From assembly GCF_004217095.1 (NCBI RefSeq), contig NZ_SHKO01000003.1, forward strand, positions 124,001 through 188,000: a stretch of 64,000 nucleotides of DNA. Reading direction: 5' to 3'. Every line of letters begins with the position of its first letter. The stretch's first letter is position 1. The DNA comes from Advenella incenata. Lineage in GTDB: Bacteria > Pseudomonadota > Gammaproteobacteria > Burkholderiales > Burkholderiaceae_B. The translations under genes and the position numbers were made by a program. Of this stretch, positions 43,589 through 53,436 are shown piece after piece. The notes under the pieces are model-generated. The model was not told the DNA's origin and did no database searches. It saw nothing but the letters and a program-made list of their open reading frames with translations.

Positions 43589-45517
43589 ATGGGAAAAATC
43601 ATTGGTATTGACTTGGGTACCACCAACAGCTGTGTGGCAGTATTGGATGGCGATAAGGTCAAAATTCTGGAAAACGCAGAAGGCACACGCACGACCCCAT
43701 CCATTATTGCCTACATGGAAGACGGTGAAACGCTGGTTGGCGCACCTGCCAAACGTCAGGCAGTGACCAATCCGACAAATACACTTTACGCAGTCAAGCG
43801 TCTGATCGGCCGCAAATTCGAAGAAAAAGCCGTGCAAAAAGACATTGACCTGATGCCTTACACGATTGTCAAGGCTGACAACGGTGATGCATGGGTCGAA
43901 GCTCGCGGCAAGAAAATGGCGCCTCCACAGGTTTCCGCTGAAGTGCTGCGCAAAATGAAAAAGACTGCCGAAGACTATCTGGGCGAAGAAGTGACTGAAG
44001 CCGTTATCACGGTGCCAGCCTACTTCAACGACAGCCAGCGCCAGGCAACCAAAGATGCAGGCCGCATTGCCGGTCTGGAAGTCAAACGGATCATCAACGA
44101 GCCAACTGCGGCTGCCCTGGCTTTTGGCCTGGACAAGACCGAAAAAGGCGACCGCAAGATTGCGGTGTATGACCTGGGTGGCGGTACCTTTGACGTTTCC
44201 ATTATCGAAATTGCCGACGTTGATGGCGAGAAACAGTTCGAAGTGCTGTCTACCAATGGTGACACCTTCCTGGGCGGCGAAGACTTTGACCAGCGTATTA
44301 TCGATTACATCATTGCCGAGTTCAAAAAGGAACAGGGCGTTGACCTGAGCAAAGACGTGCTGGCGCTGCAACGCCTGAAAGAAGCGGCTGAAAAGGCCAA
44401 AATCGAGCTGTCTTCCGCAACGCAGACTGAAGTTAACTTGCCATACATCACTGCTGATGCATCTGGTCCGAAACACCTGACCCTGAAGATTACCCGCGCC
44501 AAACTGGAAGCGCTGGTTGAAGATCTGATTGAACGCACCATTGCGCCTTGCCGTACAGCGGTTACCGACGCTGGTGTCAAAGTGTCAGATATCGACGACG
44601 TGATCCTGGTCGGTGGTATGACCCGCATGCCAAAAGTGCAGGAAAAAGTCAAAGAGTTCTTCGGCAAGGACCCACGTAAAGACGTGAACCCTGACGAAGC
44701 CGTGGCTGCTGGTGCTGCGATTCAGGGCTCGGTGCTGTCCGGTGATCGTAAAGACGTGCTGCTGCTGGATGTGACACCATTGTCCCTGGGTATTGAAACC
44801 CTGGGTGGCGTCATGACCAAAATGATCCAGAAAAACACCACGATCCCAACCCGCTTTACGCAGACATTCTCTACAGCAGAGGACAATCAGCCTGCCGTGA
44901 CCATCAAGGTGTTCCAGGGTGAGCGTGAAGTGGCCGCCGGTAACAAGGGGCTGGGCGAGTTCAATCTGGAAGGTATTCCACCTGCTGCACGTGGTCTGCC
45001 ACAAATTGAGGTGACGTTTGACATCGATGCCAACGGTATTTTGCACGTTTCAGCAAAAGACAAAGGCACCGGCAAGGAAAACAAAATCACGATCAAGGCA
45101 AACTCCGGTCTGACCGAAGACGAGATTCAACGCATGGTCAAGGACGCCGAAGCACACGCTGACGAAGATCATCGTGTCGCCGAGCTGGCCCAGACCCGTA
45201 ATCAGGCCGATGCGCTGGTTCACTCAACCCGCAAGTCACTGACTGAATATGGCGACAAGCTGGAAGCGGCCGATAAGGAAGCGATCGAAGCGGCACTCAA
45301 AGAGCTCGAAGAAGTGCTCAAAGAGGGCGATAAGGCTGCGATCGATGCCAAGGTTGAAGTGCTGACAACCGCATCCCAGAAGCTGGGCGAGAAAATGTAT
45401 GCGGACATGCAGGCCCAGGCGCAAGCCCAGGGTGAGCCTGGTGCTGAGCAGGCCCAGCCAGCAGACGACAACGTTGTTGACGCTGACTTCAAAGAAGTGA
45501 AACGCGACGACAAATAA
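43589..45517 (+). CDS. dnaK: Chaperone DnaK (Hsp70)
   Basis: 642 residues, normal length. Actin-like ATPase: [14 protein letters not shown] at the start, [20 protein letters not shown] near 140, [12 protein letters not shown] near 195, and [12 protein letters not shown] near 340. The substrate-binding domain begins after the linker [15 protein letters not shown]; the lid ends in a Gln/Ala-rich tail with [11 protein letters not shown]. It folds and rescues proteins with DnaJ and GrpE. Heat-shock promoter upstream; dnaJ 98 bases downstream. Confidence 0.99.
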   Translation: MGKIIGIDLGTTNSCVAVLDGDKVKILENAEGTRTTPSIIAYMEDGETLVGAPAKRQAVTNPTNTLYAVKRLIGRKFEEKAVQKDIDLMPYTIVKADNGDAWVEARGKKMAPPQVSAEVLRKMKKTAEDYLGEEVTEAVITVPAYFNDSQRQATKDAGRIAGLEVKRIINEPTAAALAFGLDKTEKGDRKIAVYDLGGGTFDVSIIEIADVDGEKQFEVLSTNGDTFLGGEDFDQRIIDYIIAEFKKEQGVDLSKDVLALQRLKEAAEKAKIELSSATQTEVNLPYITADASGPKHLTLKITRAKLEALVEDLIERTIAPCRTAVTDAGVKVSDIDDVILVGGMTRMPKVQEKVKEFFGKDPRKDVNPDEAVAAGAAIQGSVLSGDRKDVLLLDVTPLSLGIETLGGVMTKMIQKNTTIPTRFTQTFSTAEDNQPAVTIKVFQGEREVAAGNKGLGEFNLEGIPPAARGLPQIEVTFDIDANGILHVSAKDKGTGKENKITIKANSGLTEDEIQRMVKDAEAHADEDHRVAELAQTRNQADALVHSTRKSLTEYGDKLEAADKEAIEAALKELEEVLKEGDKAAIDAKVEVLTTASQKLGEKMYADMQAQAQAQGEPGAEQAQPADDNVVDADFKEVKRDDK

Positions 45518-45539
45518 TGCAGGTTGTCTGATTAGAAAA

Positions 45540-45580
45540 ACCCGGCCGGTCTGAAAAATGACAGGGCCGGGTATTGTTTT
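45540..45580 (+). terminator. Hairpin between dnaK and dnaJ
   Basis: ACCCGGCC (45540-45547) and GGCCGGGT (45565-45572) form a perfect 8-bp stem followed by ATTGTTTTTT. It probably acts as a partial terminator that keeps DnaJ below DnaK. Confidence 0.7.
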
Positions 45581-45615
45581 TTATATATTTAAAAAGAAAT
45601 CAAAGGCGTATAACG

Positions 45616-46740
45616 ATGGCAAAACGTGATTACTACGAAGCCCTGGGTCTGGCCAAAAACGCTTCGGACGAGGACATCAAGAAGGCGTATCGCAAACTCG
45701 CCATGAAGTATCACCCGGATCGCAACCCGGACAGTCACGAGGCAGAAGAAAAATTCAAGGAAGCCAAGGAAGCCTACGAAATCCTGTCCGATCCGCAGAA
45801 ACGCGATGCCTATGACCGCTATGGTCATGCGGGCGTAGATCCCAATGCAGGCATGGGCGGCGCCGGCGGTGCCGGCTTCGGAGATGTCTTTGGTGACATC
45901 TTCGGCGACATCTTTGGCGGTGGCGGCGGCGGACGGCGAGGCGGTGGCCCGCAAGTATTTCGCGGCGCCGATCTGCGCTATCGGCTGGATATTACTCTTG
46001 AGCAAGCTGCCAAGGGGATGGAAACCGAGATTCGCGTACCTAGCTGGGAAAATTGTGATGTCTGTCACGGCTCCGGCGCCAAACCCGGCACCGAACCTAC
46101 GACCTGCCACACCTGCCATGGCGCAGGCGCAGTGCGTATGCAGCAGGGCTTTTTCAGCGTCCAGCAAACCTGCCCGACCTGCCACGGTACCGGCAAGGAA
46201 ATCAAAGATCCGTGCACGGCATGTGATGGTGTAGGCCGCAAGCGCAAGAACAAAACCCTGCAGGTCAAGATCCCAGCCGGGATCGATGACGGGATGCGTA
46301 TTCGCTCGGGTGGTAACGGCGAGCCGGGCGTCAATGGTGGCCCTGCGGGCGACCTGTATGTCGAAATTTCCATCAAGGAACACAGTATTTTCAAACGTGA
46401 TGGCGACGATCTGCACTGTGAAGTGCCGCTACCGTTTGTGACTGCAACCCTGGGTGGCGATCTGGAAGTGCCCACATTGGGTGGCAAAGGCGAAATTACG
46501 GTTCCTGAAGGCACGCAGACCGGCAAGGTTTTCCGTTTGCGCGGCAAGGGCATCAAGGGTGTTCGGGCGTCCTATCCGGGTGACCTGTATTGCCACGTAG
46601 TTGTCGAAACACCCATTCGGTTGAGCGACGAACAGAAGGCGCTGTTGCGGCAGTTCGAGACCTCGCTTAACGATGGAGGCGATCGCCATTCCCCAAAGAA
46701 TAAGTCCTGGACCGACAGAGTGAAAGATTTTTTCAGCTGA
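45616..46740 (+). CDS. dnaJ: Chaperone DnaJ (Hsp40)
   Basis: 374 residues from ATG 45616; the in-frame extension to 45574 runs through the terminator. J domain (1-70) with the HPD tripeptide in KYHPDRNP, Gly-rich region around 75-115 ([12 protein letters not shown]), zinc-binding domain with four C-x-x-C-x-G-x-G repeats ([32 protein letters not shown]) and C-terminal client domains. It stimulates DnaK ATPase. All zinc cysteines are present. Confidence 0.98.
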   Translation: MAKRDYYEALGLAKNASDEDIKKAYRKLAMKYHPDRNPDSHEAEEKFKEAKEAYEILSDPQKRDAYDRYGHAGVDPNAGMGGAGGAGFGDVFGDIFGDIFGGGGGGRRGGGPQVFRGADLRYRLDITLEQAAKGMETEIRVPSWENCDVCHGSGAKPGTEPTTCHTCHGAGAVRMQQGFFSVQQTCPTCHGTGKEIKDPCTACDGVGRKRKNKTLQVKIPAGIDDGMRIRSGGNGEPGVNGGPAGDLYVEISIKEHSIFKRDGDDLHCEVPLPFVTATLGGDLEVPTLGGKGEITVPEGTQTGKVFRLRGKGIKGVRASYPGDLYCHVVVETPIRLSDEQKALLRQFETSLNDGGDRHSPKNKSWTDRVKDFFS

Positions 46741-46780
46741 TCACTGAACATGCCTGTCCAGGCTGCGGTTCCTATTTAGA

Positions 46781-46809
46781 ATGCACGTATCACTACGTGC
46801 ATTTTTTTT
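46781..46809 (+). terminator. Rho-independent terminator of dnaJ
   Basis: ATGCACGTA (46781-46789) and TACGTGCAT (46794-46802), 4-base loop, then a run of T. It lies 41 bases past the dnaJ stop. Confidence 0.9.
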
Positions 46810-46854
46810 GCATGAGTTTGTGTTTGCTACGTTCAATATCGGGGAGTATGTCAT

Positions 46855-47745
46855 ATGTCATCAACGAGCAGTCTTCGTTTTGCGCTTGCAGCCAATCGCC
46901 TGCACCATGCAACGCCTGATGCGGGGCTGTTTACCTGGCTCAAGGCGTCATCCGAGACGATTCGCGAACTGGATATAGAACTACATACCGTTGGCCGTAC
47001 GTATGACGCCATCCAGCGCGAAGGTTTCCTGTCGGGTTACCGGAAAAATATCCGCTATCCATACGGACGAGAAGGGGGGCTGATGAAGCTGGTATCACGC
47101 GTAACCATTCATGAAGCAACGCCCATTACACTGGATGGCGCCATTTATCTTATTGATCCGGTGGACCCTTCCTCGATTTTTCCCGAGGCGCTGGCGCTCA
47201 AGCGGCAGTGCATTACGCACGGCAAGCCATTTATTTCAACTGTGGCTGGCGCCATCGAATGGATGGAAGTCGAACGGGTGTTGGCTGGGCTCGATCCCCT
47301 GTCCGACTGCCTGTCGTCCGACGTGATTCGCGGACAGACCCTGGCGTTGATTTCCCACGATGCGCTCAAGGCGGAAATGGTCGCCTATGCCTCGCAGTAT
47401 TTCGAGATACTGTCGCTGTTCGAACGTCGTGTTGCCACTGGCACCACCGGCGGGCTGCTGAACGAACTGGCCTGGTCCAAGGGCTGGCCGGCAGGCAAAC
47501 CCTGGGTAGACCGCTATCTGAGCGGTCCATTGGGAGGGGATGCGCAAATTGCCGATCTGGTGCTGGACAGAAAATGCCAGCGGGTCATCTTTTTTGAAGA
47601 CCCGCATGTTGCCAGACAGCATGAAGCAGATATTCAGTTGCTGGAACGCGCAGTGCGAGTGGTAACGCACGACGCGACCTGCGCCACCGCAAGGCAAGTG
47701 GCCCGCAAATGGGCGGATGCCGTGCAACGCGCCAACGCTGTATAG
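46855..47745 (+). CDS. Methylglyoxal synthase-like protein, tandem domains
   Basis: 296 residues, about twice E. coli MgsA (152). The C-terminal half is a complete methylglyoxal synthase: ALISHDALKAEM with His168 and Lys172, ATGTTGGLL (residues 194-202), SGPLGGDAQIA with Asp229, and FFEDP...QHEAD with Asp249, His256 and Asp259, matching E. coli Asp91/His98/Asp101 in exact spacing. The N-terminal half (about 6-145) follows the same strand order: FALAANRLHH, HTVGRTYDAI, YPYGREGGLMKLV and GAIYLIDPVDPS, but the catalytic residues are altered (for example His to Ile108). It looks like a duplicated, degenerate copy. The enzyme would turn dihydroxyacetone phosphate into methylglyoxal; the N-half may regulate it. 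Confidence 0.82.
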   Translation: MSSTSSLRFALAANRLHHATPDAGLFTWLKASSETIRELDIELHTVGRTYDAIQREGFLSGYRKNIRYPYGREGGLMKLVSRVTIHEATPITLDGAIYLIDPVDPSSIFPEALALKRQCITHGKPFISTVAGAIEWMEVERVLAGLDPLSDCLSSDVIRGQTLALISHDALKAEMVAYASQYFEILSLFERRVATGTTGGLLNELAWSKGWPAGKPWVDRYLSGPLGGDAQIADLVLDRKCQRVIFFEDPHVARQHEADIQLLERAVRVVTHDATCATARQVARKWADAVQRANAV

Positions 47746-47897
47746 GCGCGTGTGCCGGGGCTGTATCGACTGAAAGCTGATCGCTGCAGGATGCGGTAGC
47801 GCGCAAGCAGGCGTTGTCGCCTTGCCGGTTCGATATCAGCAACCGGGCTTGCGTTTGGCGTGCGTGCTCTGCATCAAATTCGGCCGCAGACAGTTTT

Positions 47898-47921
47898 CGA
47901 TATATAATCGACTATATATCG
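47898..47921. promoter_or_regulatory. ModE-type operator upstream of modA
   Basis: CGATATATA (47898-47906), 6 bases, TATATATCG (47913-47921): perfect 9-bp inverted arms. This closely matches the known ModE box of E. coli (TATATA-rich half-sites separated by six or seven bases). It lies 76 bases upstream of the modA ATG, and modE is the last gene of the same operon. Confidence 0.85.
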
Positions 47922-47997
47922 AGTTGGACCAGCCATCATGAACGTTTCAGGCACCGGGACCCGATACCTCTTCAATGTTCATTTTTTGCAGGAAGCC

Positions 47998-48774
47998 ATG
48001 AAACAAAATAATATTCGCAGGTATCGCCGGGTGCATGCGCTGGCCGTCGGTCTGGTTTTTTCGGTCGCATCGCTTGCGGCTGGTGCCGACACGCTGACCG
48101 TGTCGGCCGCTTCCAGCCTGACTAATGTATTTAAGGAAGTGGCAGCGGCATACAGCAAAGCCCATCCAGATACCCACATTCAGTATAACTTTGCCGCCTC
48201 GGGGGCGCTGGTGCAGCAGATCCGCCAGGGCGCCCCGGTGGATGTATTCGCTTCTGCCGACCAGAAAAGCATGGATGACGCAGCTAAAGGCGGCCTGCTT
48301 GATGAAGCAACTCGAAAAAATTTCGTACGTAATGAAGTGGTGCTGATCGTCCCGGCCTCCTCCAACGGCGCAGTCAGAGATCTGCAGAGCCTGGAGGCCT
48401 CGGCAGTCAAGAGAATCGCCGTGGGCAACGTGGCCAGCGTGCCTGTCGGCCGTTACACCCGCGAAGGCCTGGAAAAAAGTGGTCAGTGGGATAAGCTCGC
48501 GTCCAAATTCATTTTTGCCGAGAATGTACGCCAGGTGCTGGACTACGTCTCGCGTGGCGAAGTGCAGGCCGGATTTGTCTATGCCACCGATGCCGCCGTG
48601 CGCAGCGACAAGGTCAGCGTGGTGCAGACCTTGCCGATCAATACGCTCGTCAGCTATCCGGTTGCCGTCATCAAGTCTTCGGCCCACGCGGCGCAAGCCC
48701 GTTCGTTCGTGCAGTTTCTTGATTCTGCACCGGCACAGGCCATCTTTGCCAATGCTGGCTTCAAAAAGCCCTGA
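47998..48774 (+). CDS. modA: Molybdate-binding periplasmic protein
   Basis: 258 residues from ATG 47998 with CAGGAA just upstream; a longer frame starts at 47938. Signal peptide ends near VASLAAGA. The ligand residues typical of ModA are in TVSAASSLTNVFKEV (Ser), NFAASGALVQQI (Ser), and the later VGRYTREGLEKSG and GFVYATDAAV segments. It delivers molybdate to ModB. The gene is 12 bases from modB. Confidence 0.95.
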   Translation: MKQNNIRRYRRVHALAVGLVFSVASLAAGADTLTVSAASSLTNVFKEVAAAYSKAHPDTHIQYNFAASGALVQQIRQGAPVDVFASADQKSMDDAAKGGLLDEATRKNFVRNEVVLIVPASSNGAVRDLQSLEASAVKRIAVGNVASVPVGRYTREGLEKSGQWDKLASKFIFAENVRQVLDYVSRGEVQAGFVYATDAAVRSDKVSVVQTLPINTLVSYPVAVIKSSAHAAQARSFVQFLDSAPAQAIFANAGFKKP

Positions 48775-48786
48775 TCTCAATACGTT

Positions 48787-49458
48787 ATGGAACCCGTCTG
48801 GATCCCCTTGCTGATTTCCCTGAAGGTTGCCGGTTTTGCAATTCTGATCAATCTTGTCCTGGGCATTGGCACGGGCTGGTTGCTGGCGCGTCGCGCCTTT
48901 CCCGGGCGGGACCTGCTCGATACCATCCTGACCCTGCCAATGGTGCTGCCGCCCACTATTCTTGGATACTATCTGATTGTGCTTCTGGGGCGCTATGGCT
49001 GGCTGGGGCGCTATCTTGATCAATGGTTTGGCATACAACTGATCTTTACCTGGCAGGGTGCAGTGGTGGCCGCGGTCGTGGTTTCGTTTCCGCTGGTATT
49101 TAAGCCAGCGCGCGCCGCCTTCGAAAGTGTTGACAGCAATTATGAAGATGCCGCCCGGGTGTTGGGACTGAACGAGGTGGCGCTGTTTTTGCGCGTTACC
49201 TTGCCGCTGGCCTGGCGCGGCATTCTTGCAGGTTTGCTTTTGGCGTTTGCACGCGCGCTGGGCGAGTTCGGTGCCACACTCATGATTGCCGGCAATATCC
49301 CCGGGAAAACCCAGACGCTTTCCATTGCGGTATATGAAGCCGTGCAGGCGGGGGCCGATGCGCAGGCCAATTTCATTGTGGCGATCATCTCAATTGTATG
49401 CGTTATCATTCTGTTTTCCGCAAGATATCTGGCGCCGCGCCGTTTGGAGCAGCAATGA
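48787..49458 (+). CDS. modB: Molybdate ABC transporter permease
   Basis: 223 residues, five or six membrane helices. ModB features are LPMVLPPTILGYYLIVLLGR near residue 55 and the EAA loop DAARVLGLNEVALFLRVTLP near 135, followed by GILAGLLLAFARALGEFGAT. It forms the inner-membrane channel as a homodimer. The stop overlaps the modC start (ATGA). Confidence 0.95.
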   Translation: MEPVWIPLLISLKVAGFAILINLVLGIGTGWLLARRAFPGRDLLDTILTLPMVLPPTILGYYLIVLLGRYGWLGRYLDQWFGIQLIFTWQGAVVAAVVVSFPLVFKPARAAFESVDSNYEDAARVLGLNEVALFLRVTLPLAWRGILAGLLLAFARALGEFGATLMIAGNIPGKTQTLSIAVYEAVQAGADAQANFIVAIISIVCVIILFSARYLAPRRLEQQ

Positions 49459-50219
49459 GATCCGCAATGAGACCGACAGCAGTGGCGCCCGATGAGGGCC
49501 AGCGGGGTGCAGATTCTGTTATGAATCAGCCCGATACGCCGTTTGTGCTTGATGTGTCCATTCGCCGTCAAATGCCTCTTGCGCAACATGGTTTTACACT
49601 GGATGTAGAATTTTCTGCGCGTACCCGGCGCATTGTGATTCAGGGCCCGTCTGGTGCCGGCAAAAGCATGACATTGCGCGCTCTGGCTGGGTTGATGACA
49701 CCGGACAGCGGTCGGGTTGTGCTGAACCAGGATGTCTTGTTCGATTCTGCTGCGGGCATTGCCAAAACACCCCGGGAACGGCACATATCCTACCTTTTCC
49801 AGGACTATGCGTTGTTTCCTCATTTGACGGTGCGGCAAAACGTAGCTTTCAGCCTTAGCCGCGGTTTGTTGAACCCGGCGCGCAATGCCTGGCGTGAACA
49901 AACGGATTATTGGCTGGATAAAATGCATATGCAAGCCTATGCTGATCGCTATCCGGAACAGCTTTCCGGCGGACAAAAGCAAAGGGTCGCGCTGGCGCGG
50001 GCACTGGCCAGCCGTCCGCGCCTGCTGTTGCTTGACGAGCCTTTTGCCGCGCTGGACACTAACTTGCGACAGCACCTGCGTCAGGAGATCAGCCAGTTGC
50101 AATCACAATTGCAATTGCCTTTGATTTTGGTCACACATGATCCTGTTGATGTGGCTGTTTTTGGAGATCTGCTGCTGCATGTTCATAACGGCAGTATTCG
50201 TGAGCGGGGGACCGCATGA
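49455..50219 (+). CDS. modC: Molybdate ABC transporter ATPase
   Basis: 254 residues from ATG 49455, which overlaps the modB stop and has GGAG eight bases upstream; an internal ATG at 49521 is an alternative. Walker A GPSGAGKSMTLRAL, Q-loop YLFQDYALFPHLTV, signature LSGGQKQRVALARAL, Walker B LLLLDEPFAALD and switch THDPVDV. It is shorter than E. coli ModC (352) because the C-terminal molybdate-binding (TOBE) domain is missing. Molybdate sensing is then left to ModE. Confidence 0.94.
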   Translation: MRSAMRPTAVAPDEGQRGADSVMNQPDTPFVLDVSIRRQMPLAQHGFTLDVEFSARTRRIVIQGPSGAGKSMTLRALAGLMTPDSGRVVLNQDVLFDSAAGIAKTPRERHISYLFQDYALFPHLTVRQNVAFSLSRGLLNPARNAWREQTDYWLDKMHMQAYADRYPEQLSGGQKQRVALARALASRPRLLLLDEPFAALDTNLRQHLRQEISQLQSQLQLPLILVTHDPVDVAVFGDLLLHVHNGSIRERGTA

Positions 50220-51085
50220 CCCGGCGGCGAGCACCTGCTGGGGAATCTGCCGGCGCCCCTGAGCCGGCAACCCATTCTTCGGCGAGCACAGACACGGTCG
50301 TTGAGCGTTCACGACCACGACTGAATGTGCGTACGGCAATTGGCTTTGGTCTTGAGCAGCACGACCTTGCCGATGAACGCGATCTGCAATTGCTGGGTCA
50401 CGTCAAGCAGCTGGGTTCCATTACTGCCGCGGCCAAAGCTGCTGGAGTCACTTATAAAACGGCCTGGGACAGGCTGCGCAATCTGCAGACTCGTCTTGGT
50501 CAGGCCGTTGTCATTGCCGCCAAGGGCGGGCGCGGCGGCGGACGCACACTGCTGAGTGAAAAGGGGCAGGCGCTGCTGCAGTATTATGAACAACTGCGCA
50601 GGCAACAGGACCACGCCGTTGAGCCCGACGTTGAACTGGATGCTGTGGGTGGTCTGGCAGCACGCCCGTTACCCCTGCGAAAAACCAGTGCGCGCAATCA
50701 TTTGCAGGGTGTGGTCGCGACCATTGAGCGCGATGGCATGCGCGACACAATCGGCGTCGGACTGCACGACTCGCTGCAAGTGAACGTGAATATTACGCAC
50801 GCCAGCACGCAGGCGCTGGGTCTGAAAAAGGGCGTGGCCGTCTATTTGCTCATCAAAGCGCCGTCAATCCGGTTCGCCCGGCAGCAGCATGTGCGGCAGA
50901 ATGAATTTTGCGGGCTTATCCGCAGTACCCGGCGCATGCACAATCAACAGGAGCTCGAGGTGCAGATTGCGCCCGACGTTCACCTGATTGCCGTTGCGGG
51001 CCAGGATCAGGCACAGCCCTTGCGCAAGGGAGACCAGATCTGGGTTCATATCGATCCCGACGCGGTGATTCTGGGCGTCGATTGA
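50216..51085 (+). CDS. modE: Molybdate-responsive regulator ModE
   Basis: 289 residues; the start overlaps the modC stop (ATGA). After a Pro/Ala-rich N-terminal stretch of about 45 residues, the winged HTH reads LLGHVKQLGSITAAAKAAGVTYKTAWDRL (about 60-90), followed by GRGGGRTLLSEKGQALL. The C-terminal half has two TOBE/molbindin repeats (SARNHLQGVVATIERDG and AVYLLIKAPSIRFA, then VQIAPDVHLIAV). It binds molybdate and represses the mod operon, consistent with the palindrome before modA. The order modABC-modE differs from E. coli, where modE is upstream and divergent. Confidence 0.93.
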   Translation: MTRRRAPAGESAGAPEPATHSSASTDTVVERSRPRLNVRTAIGFGLEQHDLADERDLQLLGHVKQLGSITAAAKAAGVTYKTAWDRLRNLQTRLGQAVVIAAKGGRGGGRTLLSEKGQALLQYYEQLRRQQDHAVEPDVELDAVGGLAARPLPLRKTSARNHLQGVVATIERDGMRDTIGVGLHDSLQVNVNITHASTQALGLKKGVAVYLLIKAPSIRFARQQHVRQNEFCGLIRSTRRMHNQQELEVQIAPDVHLIAVAGQDQAQPLRKGDQIWVHIDPDAVILGVD

Positions 51086-51193
51086 AAGGGTGTGTTCAGC
51101 ACGGACATGTTTATTTGTCCGGCAGGGATGCGCCAGTCGATGTTGTCGCCAGATAGAAAAATGCCGGGATGCGCCGATAATAGAGAAAAAAGA

Positions 51194-52366
51194 TTATTTC
51201 GACAATTGCCGCATGGCCGCTTCGATACCCGTCATGGTGACCGGATACATGTGGTTCTGCATGATATTGCGAATGACATCAATTGACTGCCGATACTGCC
51301 AGTAGGCTTGTGGTTCGGGATTGAGCCAGATGGACTTGGGCCAGGCGTCCAGGATGCGGGCCAGCCAGACGGCGCCAGCCTCTTTGTTGTAGTGTTCCAC
51401 CGAACCACCGGGGTGGACGATCTCGTATGGGCTCATGGTGGCGTCGCCCACGAAAATAACACGCCAGTTGGCATTGTAGGTTCGCAGCAACTCCCAGGTG
51501 TCGGTATATACACGGCGCCCGCCTGTGTCATAGCGCCAGAAACGCTCATAGGGGCAGTTGTGAAAATACCAGACTTCCAGGTTGCGAAACTCCGTTCGCG
51601 AGGCTGAAAACAGTTCCTCGACGCGCGCGATGTGATCATCCATGCTGCCACCAACATCCAGAAGCATCAGCACATTGACTGCATTATGCCGCTCCGGCAC
51701 CATTTTGACATCAAGAAAACCGGCGTTGCGCGCCGTGCTGCGAATGGTGTCGTCCAGATCCAGTTCTTCTGCAGCGCCTTCCCGGGCAAAGCGGCGCAAG
51801 CGCCGCAGGGCTACCTTGAAATTGCGTGTGCCCAGTTCCTGTTGATCGTCATATTCCCGAAAACGGCGTTCTTCCCACACCTTGACTGCGGTCCGGTTGC
51901 CTGCAGACGGGCCGCCAACGCGGATGCCTTCCGGATGATAACCACTATTGCCAAACGGTGATGTACCGCCGGTGCCCACCCATTTGCTGCCTCCGGCATG
52001 GCGTTCTTTCTGCTCGTTCAGACGTTCTTTGAACATCTCCATGAGCTTGTCCCAGCCGTGCTTTTCAAGCGCCGCTTTCTCTTCGGGCGTCAGGTTTTTC
52101 TGCATCTGGCTGATCAGCCAGTCCAGCGGAATGTCGGGGCCGGCGGGCAGGGTGGCGGGCAGCTTTTTGACAAATAGGGCAAAGGCCTGGTCAAAGCGGT
52201 CAAAAAGCGTTTCGTCCTTGACCAGCGTCAGGCGCGCAAGATGATAGAAGTCATCCAGAGACGGCGGCATGACGCGCTCGCGCAGGACTTCGAGCAGGGT
52301 CAGGTATTCCTTGACCGAGACCGGAATCTTGTGATTTTTCAGGTGATAGAAAAAATCGATAAACAT
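51194..52366 (-). CDS. VWA-domain protein (CoxE-like)
   Basis: 390 residues. N-terminal alpha-helical region FFYHLKNHKIPVSVKEYLTLLEVL typical of CoxE-like VWA proteins; the von Willebrand A domain covers the C-terminal 190 residues, with MIDAS segment LMLLDVGGSMDDH (D-x-G-x-S instead of D-x-S-x-S). A Glu/Arg-rich central linker is present. It is on the same strand as the MoxR gene after 34 bases. Family knowledge: MoxR/VWA pairs act as chaperones that activate a metalloenzyme or complex. No obvious client gene is adjacent. Confidence 0.85.
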   Translation of the reverse strand: MFIDFFYHLKNHKIPVSVKEYLTLLEVLRERVMPPSLDDFYHLARLTLVKDETLFDRFDQAFALFVKKLPATLPAGPDIPLDWLISQMQKNLTPEEKAALEKHGWDKLMEMFKERLNEQKERHAGGSKWVGTGGTSPFGNSGYHPEGIRVGGPSAGNRTAVKVWEERRFREYDDQQELGTRNFKVALRRLRRFAREGAAEELDLDDTIRSTARNAGFLDVKMVPERHNAVNVLMLLDVGGSMDDHIARVEELFSASRTEFRNLEVWYFHNCPYERFWRYDTGGRRVYTDTWELLRTYNANWRVIFVGDATMSPYEIVHPGGSVEHYNKEAGAVWLARILDAWPKSIWLNPEPQAYWQYRQSIDVIRNIMQNHMYPVTMTGIEAAMRQLSK

Positions 52367-52400
52367 AGTAGGCTTGTCACCCCGAAACCAGCACGCCTGA

Positions 52401-53273
52401 TTAGCGCCGTGTCTGACGGGCCAGACCCGACAGGCGTTCCAGCAGGCTGATGTCCTGCTCGTTCTTGAGCAGCGCGCCGGCCATCACGGGAACCGAGGTT
52501 GCCGCGTGGGCATCAATGCGGGCTGCGTCGATGTCTTCGGCCAGCAACAGGGCCAGCCAGTCCAGGAATTCGGACGTAGACGGTTTTTTCTTTAGGCCCG
52601 GCGCATCGCGCAGCATGAAAAAGTGATCCATCGCGGCGCGCAGAATGTCGGTTTTGACTTCCGGGTAGTGCACCTTGACGATTTCACGCAGCGTATCGCG
52701 GTCGGGGAACTGGATGTAATGGAAAAAGCAGCGGCGTAAAAAGGCGTCAGGCAGTTCCTTTTCGTTGTTGGAGGTGATAATGACCAGCGGTCGATGTTTG
52801 GCACGAATAGTCTGGCCGGTTTCATACACATGAAACTCCATCTGGTCCAGTTCGCGCAGCAGGTCGTTGGGAAATTCGATATCGGCCTTGTCTATTTCAT
52901 CGATCAGCACCACGGTAGGCACATCGGATTCGAAGGCCTGCCATAGCACGCCTTTGCGAATGTAGTTGGCAATGTCGCGAACCCGTTCGTCACCCAGCTG
53001 CGAGTCGCGCAGGCGCGAGACGGCATCGTATTCATACAAGCCCTGATGTGCTTTGGTAGTGGATTTCACATGCCATTGCAGCAACGGATAGCCCAGGGCG
53101 CCGGCCACTTCTTCGGCCAGCATGGTTTTGCCCGTACCCGGCTCACCCTTGATCAACAGCGGCCGTTGCAGTGTAAGGGCGGCATTGACAGCCAGTTTGA
53201 GATCGTCAGTGGCAACGTAACGTTCAGTACCGCCAAAGCGGCTGGGATTCGAAGAAGATTGGCTTGGTTTCAT
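52401..53273 (-). CDS. MoxR-family AAA+ ATPase
   Basis: 290 residues from ATG 53273; 12 more in-frame codons precede. Walker A IKGEPGTGKTMLAEEVA near residue 40, Walker B VVLIDEIDKAD near 110, sensor-1 SNNEKELPDAFLRRC near 158, and an arginine-finger region follow. It works with the VWA protein encoded just downstream, probably as an ATP-driven assembly or metal-insertion chaperone. Confidence 0.92.
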   Translation of the reverse strand: MKPSQSSSNPSRFGGTERYVATDDLKLAVNAALTLQRPLLIKGEPGTGKTMLAEEVAGALGYPLLQWHVKSTTKAHQGLYEYDAVSRLRDSQLGDERVRDIANYIRKGVLWQAFESDVPTVVLIDEIDKADIEFPNDLLRELDQMEFHVYETGQTIRAKHRPLVIITSNNEKELPDAFLRRCFFHYIQFPDRDTLREIVKVHYPEVKTDILRAAMDHFFMLRDAPGLKKKPSTSEFLDWLALLLAEDIDAARIDAHAATSVPVMAGALLKNEQDISLLERLSGLARQTRR

Positions 53274-53436
53274 TTCAATTCTGCAACAAAATAGGGATGA
53301 TTTGAGCATCTGATCCTCAATACTACCCTAATCTAGATCAATTATGTCGTACAATCTGAAGCTTTAAAGCTGATCTGACCCGCTGGCAGTCTCGCGGTAC
53401 GTTCAATCTCGACATTCGCTAACAAAAGAGCAAAAT

